This document shows, piece by piece, positions 23,931 to 34,965 of a DNA stretch of 64,000 nt; positions within the stretch are counted from its first letter, which is position 1; each line of letters begins with the position of its first letter. This stretch comes from Meloidogyne chitwoodi (taxonomy: Eukaryota; Nematoda; Chromadorea; Rhabditida; Meloidogynidae). The stretch lies in assembly GCA_015183035.1 (NCBI GenBank), contig JACZZP010000011.1:1178001-1242000 (forward strand), given 5' to 3'. Under the pieces are notes generated by a model. It searched no databases and had not been told where the DNA came from. It saw nothing but the letters and a program-made list of their open reading frames with translations. Made by a program: the position numbers and the translations under genes.

Positions 23931-26900
23931 TTAATAAGACAGATCGATATCATCCAATTCACTAATTTCTTTATTTTGTATTATTATTTCCTTATCTTCA
24001 AGTCTTTTTTCGTTTTTTCTCTTCTTCACGTCTAATCTTTTCATCATTGGTGCCAGTTGTTTGTATTGCTCACTATCTTCAATAATCTCAAAATCAGGGT
24101 CATTAAACAGGCAAGAAAAGCGTTGGTCATCTAACAAATAATTGCTCGTATTGTTCTAAAATATAAATATACACAGAGGGAAAATATAAGTTTTCACTTT
24201 CTCTGAAGACTCTCCACCTACGGACGGTTCTGATTGTAACCGAATGGCCAACTCACGGTTAACTTTTGGTAATTTAACAGCAGTAGTGCGCTTTACAAAG
24301 GAGACTTTGCGTTCTTCCTCCAATTTTTCTTTCAGCTTAAAATAAATTTTATTACTTATGTTAATTATTATAAAAATAGTTCGCAAAATAAATTGACTTA
24401 TTCGAATTATGTTAAAATATATAATAAACAATACTTTTCGTTCCTTGTATTCATCTGCAGCACTGAGTTTATTTTGACCTCGCGCTTTTGTATATGCCTT
24501 CATCTCAATAAAATAGCCATGCATATAAGCTCGTGCAGCATTAGTTCCAACCAAATGTTGAAGACCAAGTTCATCCATTTGTGGCCTTGTTACAAATTTG
24601 AAATCATCATAAACTTAAAAACAAATTTCTATAAAAATTCTTAATTTTAATGTTTTGCAAATTCTGGCAGTAGAATATTTAAAATAAATAAGCACCGCGG
24701 CGGTTCACAATTTTAATTTTTGCCAATTTTCCATACTTATCAAATAAATATTTAACAAGCTCTACAAATTTGGCAACCTATAACATAACCAACTTAACTA
24801 CAGATAAACTGAATAATAGAATCAAAATGAAAATATAGAAATACCATTGGCAATATTATCAATTTCCAATTCTTCAGTTATCGATTCCAAATGCGAACAC
24901 CACTTTGGAGCTGGACCAAGCGCAGGAATAAAGTATTGTTTTATTTTTGGATCATCATTAGCGAAAAATATAACCCCTAGGATAGTGTCAAAACAATTTA
25001 ATGAAAATAAGGAAACCAGAATCTTTGTAATGAGCAAAGCAGTTGAGATCGGAACCAGGTTCTATACTTGTAAATGGTTGTCCATTGTGTTCATTCCAAA
25101 TTTTCAAAGCCCGTCCATCCATACTCAAAACAACCTCCTGCTTTAGTGCAAATTCTAAACAAGTTATGGGTAGACCAAAATTATGAGTTTTTGTAAGATA
25201 TGGTTGTGATGAACGGATATCATAAAGAAGAATCTGTTATTTTAACATAAATTAAAGATGAAAATGATTTTATAAAAAAGTTTAAAAAATTAAAGGATAT
25301 AAATAAAATTTAAATATTTTATATTAAGAAATTTCTTACATAGCCATTGCTCAACCCGACAGCCATATGAAGAGCGTCCTTGAAACAAAGACTGGAAACT
25401 TCAATTGATGACCTAGAATTACCATATTTGAAAATCTGTCATGAATGTACTTAATAAATGTAAATTTTTACTGTAAACAAAAATGGATAAAAAATCCTTA
25501 ACATACGTCGAATAAATTTTAAAAAACCTGCTGTCAAAGTCCAATTCCAAAGCAATTGCTTTATTCAGCACACAATCAAGAACAGAAGCGCATGAACGTT
25601 CACGATAGTCCCACGCCTCAACCTTGCCATCTGTTGTTCCACAAACAAAAAGCTGGTGTTGGTCATTAAACTGACAACAGGTCAACGACTCTGACTGGCT
25701 GTACAGAGGTTCATGAAAACGCCCAAGCTCAAGATTGAGCCGGAATATTTCATTTCTAAGAGAAAAAAAAATGATTTAAAATGGTAATCATCGGTTTTAT
25801 TGGTCCCTAAAAAATTGAATGTAAAAGTCCAATTCTTTCATTTTTTTAAACTAATATGTTTTTGTATATGGTGAGCTCGAATATGAACTCAGTTTTCAAA
25901 AATATCTAACCCCGGACCCATATTCGAACAATCCGACTTCAAGGTAAAAATTTTTGGTACTTACGTATTATCCCTACGGACTTTTTGCGGATAAGTTTTT
26001 GCGGACAAATATCAATTTTTCTTCCTCCATGTACCGTTGTCACTCAGAATCAATCAATTAAATTTGATTCATAATATATATGAAAGTTAAGAAAAAATGA
26101 AGTTTTATCATTTCTATTCAATTTTATTTATAATGAAAATTTGGGATTTGCCAGCAACTGAAAAAGATGCCATTGAATCCGCAAAAACTTGTCCGCAAAA
26201 AGTCCGTAGGGATAATACGTAAGTACCAAATTTTTATCTAACAAATAAGCAAATGATAGCTTATTTAACGCGTCTTATCGAGCTGAGTTAGATGATACCA
26301 AAATCAATACGTTTGGATATTTTTTAAGGAAGTTATGATTGATCAAATACATGATTTTATTGAATTCTTATCCAAAAATTTAATCATAATTTTCTTTAAA
26401 AACATCTAAACGTCTTTATTTTGGTATCAATCGACTCAACTCGACAAGACGAATCGAATGAGCTATCATTGATTATATAAAAATATTTATCCTGAAGTCG
26501 ACATGTCGAATCTGAGTCCGGGATCAGGTATTTTAAAAACTAAGCAGATTCGAGCTCACAATCAGCATATGTGAAAACCTATTATTAGTGAAAAAAAAAG
26601 AAATAAAATGAAACATTTTGACAATTTTTTAGGGACCATAAAACCGATGATTATGTACCTTTAAAATTAAAATCGGACCGACAGCCAGCAATATAAGCCT
26701 CACTGCTTTCACGACAAAATGAAATATCCCTCCCAAAATGTGGTATCCTAAGACGAAAATAGCGTCCATAGCCAGTGTGAAACTCAACAAATCTTTCATC
26801 TTCAAGGAGAATAAACTATGAACTATAATTTATTTTAAATAAAATTGATAGATACTTTAGAGTAATCATCGCTCAAAAGCTGGAATTTAACAACATCTGC

Positions 26901-27267
26901 ATCTAATCCACGTTCAAATTTAAGTGACAATTCGTTTAGATCAAAGCATTTTAATGTTGGTTTGTAAGATCCTTAAAAATATAAAACAAGTAAAAAATAA
27001 AATTAAACCCGTAGCAAAAAGGAAGTTTCCATCTGGAGAAAAAGAAATAGTTCTGCTAACTGAAGGCATCTCAAGATTTTGTAATAATTGAACTCTTTTC
27101 CGAATGTCGACATCTTTTTTCTCCAGTTTTCGACGTTTCTTTTCTGTTATCCACTGAAATTAAAAAAGGATAAAAAATGAAATTAAGCATTAAAATACAA
27201 CCTCTGGTAGTAATTTTGCACTACTCAAATTAATAACCTTAACATTATTAGAAAAAGAAAGCTGCAT
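23931..27267 (-). CDS. nol-10: NOL10/Enp2 WD40 ribosome-biogenesis protein
   Basis: Nucleolar WD40 protein of the small-subunit processome (yeast Enp2, human NOL10). The start MQLSFSNNVKVINLSS at 27267 matches the human N-terminus by position. Then KLLPEWITEKKRRKLEKKDV, EMPSVSRTISFSPDG, IAGCRNEIFRLNLELGRF, CGTTDGKVEAWDYRERS, PALGPAPKWCSHLESITEEL, LGLQHLVGTNAARAYMHGYF, KLPKVNRELAIRLQSEPS and DDQRFSCLFNDPDFEI follow in the family order. Stop TAA at 23931-23933; the lysine-rich C-terminal tail is shorter than in human NOL10. The intron at 25755-26685 is unusually long and holds a foldback nest; its join C(R)|NEIFRLN is in phase. Head to head with the SET gene at 27628. Confidence 0.92.
25784..26655. 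mobile_element. Nested foldback elements in a NOL10 intron
   Basis: Outer arms at about 25784-25953 and 26485-26655 are inverted copies (ATCATCGGTTTTATTGGTCC against GGACCATAAAACCGATGAT; further in, GTGAGCTCGAAT against ATTCGAGCTCAC). Between them sit two separate palindromic units: 25956-26227 (ends GGTACTTACGTATTATCCCT and its complement) and 26250-26472 (ends AATGATAGCT and AGCTATCATT). The first inner unit is flanked by AAATTTTT on both sides, a possible 8-bp target duplication. No coding sequence. Confidence 0.75.
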
Positions 27268-27627
27268 TAGCTGAAAATTCTCTAATATAGCTATAAAAAA
27301 ATCAAAATGTTAACAGTTTGATAGCGAGCCAATTTTCATACTGTAAACACTACGCCATAAAAAATAAAATCAGCCATGATTTCTCTGTTTTCTTCTTGTA
27401 CCTAATAAAAAATTTTTTATGACTATGTGTTTGTTAAGTGTAATTTCTGTCAAAGTTGTCTAAATTTTTTTCTTTTGTATAAATTCGAACATTATCTCTA
27501 TTTGTTATTTATCATTGTGCATAATTATACTTTCTATCCTAACATAGTGTCAAATATAATGTTTCACCAAATTATCATTTTCTATAGCTATGTAAATATT
27601 TAAATTTATATTTTCAGATTTTTAATA
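27268..27627. promoter_or_regulatory. Shared 5' region between NOL10 and the SET gene
   Basis: 360 bp between two divergent start codons. It holds a TTATATTTTCAG acceptor at about 27606-27617, ten bases before the SET-gene ATG, which looks like a spliced-leader acceptor. No core promoter motif is distinct in the AT-rich background. Confidence 0.4.
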
Positions 27628-30600
27628 ATGGATCACGATTTTGGAACAATATTAACAACAGCAATAAACCCTAGAGATGATAATTCTTCTCAGGATGAAG
27701 CAGTTGAACAAGATAAGGACAAAATCAATGGTCATAATGTTGTAAGTTCTAGCAGTGATAATAGAAAAACTATTTCTGTGGTAATAGATGAAGACGAGTA
27801 TGACACAGGTGAGGAGAAATGTAAATTTTAAATTCCTATTTTTGAAGATTTGAGTACATCTTTTACCTCAATAAAGTCTCCAACTGAACATGATTTTTAT
27901 GGTTGTTTTACTCCATATTCTGTATGTATTTTATCTGACTAATTGTAATTTTTCTAATTTTAGGATCACAATTACATTTTTGGAAGCCTGAGGCCAAAAT
28001 CTTATAATTCTAATTTTCCAACTATTGAAGGACTTAATATAGGTGTTGTTATTTTTTAATACATTCGTTTTACATAATTACATTTTTAATTTACGCAAAA
28101 ATATATTTTAATGTAGATAGTATCGATGACAATTCCTCTACCTTTTTACCAAAAACTCAGACATTTCGCCAGTTGACTAAGAGATATGCTCCGTATGCAT
28201 ATGATGAAGAAGATGGGAATGCATTTTACACTGGAACTTCTGGTTTTTATAGGAATCAAATTAAAGGAAATGCTGAAGGTTTGTATAAGCTTCAAAGTTA
28301 CAAAATTTTGTTATACGTACATAGGGCGACTCACTCAACAGAAACTCCAATATGATTTACATAATTCACCAGGACGTCAACAAACCTCTGGAAGGTTCAA
28401 ATTTATCTTCTTATAAATAAACTTATAACTATATATTTGAAGTGAGCGTCTTCCTCTCACATTACGTCCATCAGGTCGTAGCCGCGTTGTTTCTACAACT
28501 GAAAGTCAATCTTCCGCAATTAACCATGGCGTTTCTCTTCCCCTGCAACGTAGTTATGAAAGTATGCGTTTTGATTCTCCATATATGCTTGATGGCTCGC
28601 CAGCACCAATTGTTACTGCAACAAGAGGTAGACCGCCAAGTGGGAGAAACAAGAGTGCTCGCATTGCTCAAGAAGAGCAGCTTTATAATCAGGTAACTTT
28701 TGTTTCAAAATCATGATTCGTTTTCAAATTTTAGAATGTAATCCTGGCAAAAGATCCTGGCGCACAAACTGGATACATTCTTCCAATCCAAACTGGATAT
28801 TCTTCTGAACAACAAAGGAAATTACCAGAACAACGTCAGCAGCAACGTTTCCGTCAATTACAAAAACGCAATATTTCATCATATGCCGGAATTCATAGTG
28901 ACAAACGTCAACCACATTTTAACGAACAACAAACAGAGGAACAACAAAGGCATGATATTTATTTAGAGGAAGAGGAAATGCTTAATGAGGACTTTTTTGC
29001 TCAGCAACATCAAAAGTATTCGCAACAACAACAGTCTTCAGATTTGGAAAGAAACAATCTGAGACGAATACGGAAGGATACAATTAGTAAGTTAAATTTT
29101 ATATTTCTTATATCAAAAGAAGTACATATAGCATAAAATAATATATATTTGTTAATTTAAAACTGCTTTTAATTACAGCGCCGAGTGATCCAGTTCATCC
29201 TTTTAATGCTTCATCCAATCTGCTTGATACAAAACCACCGGATGATCCATATTTGCCTCCTCAACAAGTTTCACAATATTCTGGAGTGGAATTGCAAAAT
29301 CAACAATTTCACCATCAACAAAGATTTAATTATCCTCCAGGTTTTGATACTTCATCAATAGATGGAACAATCAATTCAGTTGTACGAGGTGAAGCATCTG
29401 TCATGCAACAACATTTTGGTCCGCCAATTTCTTCTATATCTGAGGATACGACATCTACTTCAGCTTTTCAACAGCAAAATTTTGAACCGCAACAACAATC
29501 TTTGAATCATGAACAACGGCCCTCTTTGCAAATTCCTGAATCAATTGACATGGTTTATTCACAAGGACTACCGGCCAAACAACAAAATTCTTCGCACTTC
29601 TCCTCTGATTCCACAATGATTTTTCAGCAGCATCCATCATCATCACATTCAACATTTAGCCATGGTCTAGATGAATTGGCTCAGGCCAGCTCTAACTTAC
29701 TTGATCAACCGATAACAACGAGCAGTGGTAGAATTGACAATCTTTATCAACAAGTGCCATCATTAGTTTCACATACAAAGGATCAAAAACGATCACAATT
29801 TCATCAAGCGCCTTCGCAACAGTCACAAACATTACACTTTAAGGTTGTTCAGACTAATCATCATGATGAACCATCATCTTTTCCACAACATCAGAACTAT
29901 ATGCAACAAGTGTTTACTGTACAACAGCAGCGAAAAAGACCAGGTTCGTTTCTATTATATATCTCTTTAAAATATTTGTATTCCTCTAATATTTTGTTAC
30001 GTTATCAAATGATTATAATTCATCTTATTTCTAAAGCATTTACACAACATTTTATTTCCCTGTTTTATATCAATACCCAAATCAAGTTAATTAGCAAATG
30101 AAAATATCATTATGTATTCGTTTAAACTTAGCTTTATTTAACTTAAATTCTCCTTCAAAGCTCATTCAGTTTAAATCATGTAAACTGTTTGGTCAAATAG
30201 GAGACAAATTAAGTCGGTATTTCCATAGTCCTTTCTGATTATTATAATCTGGGAGGTTCTCAGAATACTATAATTCTTAGAATAAATATTTTTGATATGC
30301 TAGTATTCTACATTTATTGATACATTTTATGAAAAAATTTAGGTGCTTGTTCTCATCACGATATTTCTCAGCCTGATCAGATCGAAAATTTTTCTTCTCA
30401 AGTTGCACTGCCACAAAGTCGACAAAGTGTTAGTTCCGGGCGAAGACAACGATTAAGTAGCGAGTTTTCTCCTATCTCAATCGCACCTAATGGAGGAATC
30501 GAAGCAGAGGAGCCAGAACTTCAACAGATTGGTGATTTTACCAAACCGATGAAATGGCAACGGTCATTCCGAAAGCAATTATCCAATGAAGTCGAAGCAA

Positions 30601-33600
30601 GGAAAACATCTACTGTTCCTGCGAGAGCTTCTAATGCAAATGAATCTCTTCTAGTTGTAAAGGAGGCAAAAAAGAGAGGTCGTGTCAGCAAGCGGAATAT
30701 TATTGAAACAGAACAGCAAGAAGGATTGGACTACATAACGTTTATAATTTTTTAAAAGTTATTATTAGTTTAATTATTTCAGTCGTTGTATTTGCGGGAT
30801 GAAACATAATGATCCATTCATGATTCAATGCGACAGATGCGAGTAAGAATTTTTTATTTCTTAAACTAACTTAATTTTTATTTGTATTCTAATTTAATTG
30901 ATTCAACTTTAATCATTAATTTTTAATTTTAATTATATAAGTGTTTGGCAACATGGTATTTGTATGAACGTAAGTGAGGATAGTGTTCCTGATGCCTATT
31001 TGTGTGAACAATGTCAGCCTCGTAGCCTAGAAATGACTCCAAAACAGGCAAAATCCATTCAAGTACGTACTTTAATCGCTGCAAAAGCACCTCGACTAAG
31101 GAAGCTTAATAAAACACGGTCGTTTTCTTCAATCAAATATCGTTCCAAAACACCAGCTCTTTCGGCAGCTCTCAAGATAACGAGCAAAATTCGAGGTACA
31201 AAAATGTCAAGTGTCTCTACTGTTAAAAAGCGAAACGTCCAGAAAGTAAAAGATAGAATGCGTCCTTTTAAGTCATTTGTTAATGTTAATTCAAAAAGAG
31301 AAAAATACTCTCCAACCAAACTGCATAAACAACAAAAACAATCTTCTACACAAAACCAGTATTCAAGGGGGATTCGATCATTGATGTCCAATATGCAACC
31401 TTATGTTTTGGTATTTTTCTTCAAATTTTGTATAAACTTCAATTCAGGGTGAGCTTGGTTTACTTCGACGTCTTGATTACACGCCCTTGGCTAGACCAAT
31501 GCTTGTTGCTCCAAATATTGAAGGACTTGTGGCTACGCCTGGAAAGGTTTATTATTTTAAATAATTATTTTTAACTATTTTATTTCAAAGAATTCTAATA
31601 TTCCTATGGGTATGCCTATTGTTGAATATACTGGCGCAATCTCACTTTTGAGCGAAGTTAAAAATAGAACGATGAATAAAGAACATGGAAACAAATTTAC
31701 TCTTATTTATAGGTTACTACAATAAATATTGTTTAATTTTTATTTTTTTTTGTTTTTAGTGGTTTAGGAGATAATGATAAAGTATTTATTGATGCAACAA
31801 AAATGGGTTCTATTGCTCGTTCTGTTAGGCGTTCATGTCGTTCGAATGCAACTTTACAACATGCAATTGTCGATGGCCAATTACGAATATATCTTTATGC
31901 TGCAATGAATATTGACAGATCATCTGAGGTTCCGTTTTATTTTATTTTATAACCTATATTTGCTTAAAGGTTACAATTCCATTCGATTATGATTACCGAG
32001 AATCAGGAGAACTCGTGGAATGTGCTTGTAACACCTTGTTGGTAATATTTTTATTATTTTTGTCCCATCTTATATATTTTTTAGGGGATGAGTTCCATGA
32101 ATCATTGTCCTGTGTATGCCTACAACAAGTCACTTCAGTGTACTTCAAATAATAAAGTGCTTAGAGATAAATCTACCGGAGCTGCTACTTTACCTTCAAA
32201 AGTATCTGTCTCTTTCCCACGGCATCATGTTGTTTCCCCAAGACAAACACGTAACTCAATGGCTAGTCCAATTCCAGTGAAATTTGAAAAAGAAACGGCA
32301 ACAAAATTTGATAAGCAAAAATCTGATGAACATAAAAACCGAGCCTCTATTGATTTACTTCAGACACCTTCACCTACAACGGTTATTTCCCAGGTATTTT
32401 TTCGGCGTTTGAGTTTTTAACCACTTATCTTTAGAGAAGAAGTCCTAGAACATGCAGCTCAATTGAGGCAAAGATGCCAAAACTTGAATTAGCAAAATCA
32501 CCAACACCAAATGATCAAAATGTAGCAAGTCTTGAAGAAGAAAATGTTTGTTTATATTTAATGTTTTTAAATAACTACTTTTTAAGATTTTGACTCGAAA
32601 AGTACTCTCTTCATCCTCGCCAATTTCTTCGACAAAATCTTTTAGCCAGGCATCACAAACTAGAACCTTACGCTCAAATACTTCATCATTTATGGGCAAA
32701 ATCAAATGGGGTGAGAAACCTCCACCAAATAAACATCACGAATCGATAAATGTATCTTCCTCTCGTTCACCATCTAAAAAGATTTCGGCACGATTATCAG
32801 ATACTCCTACTTCACCTCGATTGGCAGCATTGCTCAAAAAACCGAAGGTCGAAATAATTTCAAAGGAGGACGAAAACTTTGTTAGTGTCATTTATAGAAT
32901 ATTTAACTAATTAATATTAGCTATACATTAATTTTTCTTTTTTCATTGAATTCTATATATTTACACTAATTTAGACTCGCGAAGAGCGAAAGTTGCAAGC
33001 TACAATTGCCTCAGTTGAACGAGCCGAGCACCTCTCACTGGAGAAAAAACGCAAGCTATATGAGAAAATACATGTAATTTTTTCTTTATTTTGTTTAATT
33101 TTTTATTTTCTATTTAGCCACCTTCTGAGCCTCCCATAGAAACAAAATTGAAACGCAAGTCTTTCAATGCAAAAACTTCAATCAAATCTGTTCAAGATGA
33201 TCCTAAAGACATTTGTAGTAAGAAGCTTTTCGAAGAATTGACCAAGATTCTTCAAATGAAGTTTAAAAATTGGCAAGAGTTCAAACTACCTTCCGAATAT
33301 GATGATTTACGTACAGAAGTAATGTTGAACTCACAAGGAACTGATAAATCTGATGGTATTAAGTTAAATAGAAAAGAAACTGATAGGAAAACCGAAGATA
33401 ATTCAATGAAGACATTAGAATTGAAAGGTTGTCTAACGCCGCAATCAATTTGTGAATCATTAGGCCATGCAACAACGTCAAAAGCCTTAATCACTGATGA
33501 AGAGGAGGCAATTTTTAATCAAAAAATGATTTCTCCGTCGAGTGATGGATGTGTTTGGAAGAAAGGACAATTAAATGAATGCTCTCGGTATTTATCCCTA

Positions 33601-34483
33601 ACAATTCCAGAAATGGACAAAAGTAGCAAAACATCTAGTGCTCCACCAACAACAATTAATTCGCCGCCCGATACTAGTGATGTTGAGAAGCCTGATCGGG
33701 AATGCGTTACCGATCTTTACACAGAGACGCCAATTCGTCCACCTAATACAAAAGCACATAAGAAGTTAACACTAGAAGAATATAAGCGAAAGAAGAAGGC
33801 GGAAATGGAAGCAAAACAACAACAAATTAGTGAAGACAATTCTGCTTCTAAAAAGTAATCTAATTGAATGAATAAATAAAATATTTAGAATAATATTCGT
33901 TAATAATAATTTACAGTCAATATTCTTTAATATAAATTTTTGCATTCAAGTAATCAGTTTTTTAATTTAAGGACGACTACACCTCAAGAACATTTATCAT
34001 CATCATCGCGACCTCACTCTTCAACTACTTTTCTATCGACATCGTCTTTACTGCCCACTAGACATTCTCCACGCAAATCCTTTATTCCAGCTGTTAGTAG
34101 TTTACCCTCATCACCACCACAAAAACTAGAGGATTTTAAGCCAAGTATTCCTGCGATTGGAGGACGTCAGAAGCAACAAATTTTTACTACGCCATCACTC
34201 GACGAACTGAAGAAAAGAATCCATGGCGAAAGTTTTTCAAGCACTGGTGGATCGGTGATTGGGGTAGGATTAGGTACATTTTTAATTAAAAAAAGAAATC
34301 TAACAATATTTACAAAATTTTTCTATGAACATTTCTTTGTCAGAATCACAATCACACCCACCATTACCAATTGATATGCCTCCGCCGCCTCCACCACCAA
34401 AGAATCGCCCACAACAACAGCCTGGGCGATTAGCAATGACGCTTGATGACCGTCTAAAAAAGTTAGTAAAGAGAACTACGTAA
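27628..34483 (+). CDS. set-26: PHD-finger SET-domain protein, SET-9/SET-26 (MLL5/SETD5) family
   Basis: Chromatin reader of the MLL5/SETD5 type. The start MDHDFGTILTTAINPRDD lies ten bases after a likely spliced-leader acceptor. Exons to 30.75 kb are Gln/Ser-rich. The PHD finger at 30780-31030 reads CICGMKHNDPFMIQCDRC, WQHGICMNVSED, YLCEQCQPR with all Cys/His ligands. The SET domain at 31500-32100 reads PMGMPIVEYTGAIS, KVFIDATKMGSIARSVRRSC, RSNATLQHAIVDGQLRIYLY and PFDYDYRES followed by ECACNT. The tail is Ser/Pro/Lys-rich and ends LTLDD... DDRLKKLVKRTT, with a PPPPPPK stretch. The last two joins check in phase (33850/33973; 34275/34346). As in MLL5, the catalytic NH of NHSCxPN is replaced (RRSCRSN), so methyltransferase activity is unlikely. 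Symbol given by family; set-9 would be equally good. Confidence 0.85.
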
Positions 34484-34965
34484 AAATGTGGCGAAGACAA
34501 ATTTTTGATCTTATCTTTATTGAAAAAATCCCACGATTCCCTATACCATAAAATAAATTCTCCACTTATTTACATTTTAGCTGCGTCCCACCCATCACCA
34601 GATTATATAAACCTCTCAATTATAAATCAAATAAGCGATTTTCTGTGTATTTAAGATCGGTACTTGCAAGGTTGTCTTTGTTAAAAGAGAATTAGTGGTT
34701 TTTTCATTTAGTTCTTAATTTTAGTGATCTTTCGAAAGTACCGATCTCAAGTATATATTTGTAAACATGTTTTATGCCAAAATAAACAATTTTGATTTTA
34801 TTAAGATTGAATGAATCTTGGAGCTTTTTGCCCACTTGATATTTTATTGTCTAGATGAACCAACAATAAAAAAACTTGACTTCTTAGAATACAATTGAAA
34901 TTGTTTAATACATTATTCAAAAATAAACATTTTATTTTTCTTTAGATATGTGAGAAAATTGATCA
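34484..34965. other. Convergent 3' intergenic region with a short inverted repeat
   Basis: Lies between the stops of the SET gene and the cadherin. GATCGGTACTT at 34655-34665 is inverted as AAGTACCGATC at 34736-34746, bounding about 90 bp that may be a small MITE. AATAAA signals near 34550 and 34781 could serve the SET transcript. Confidence 0.45.
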
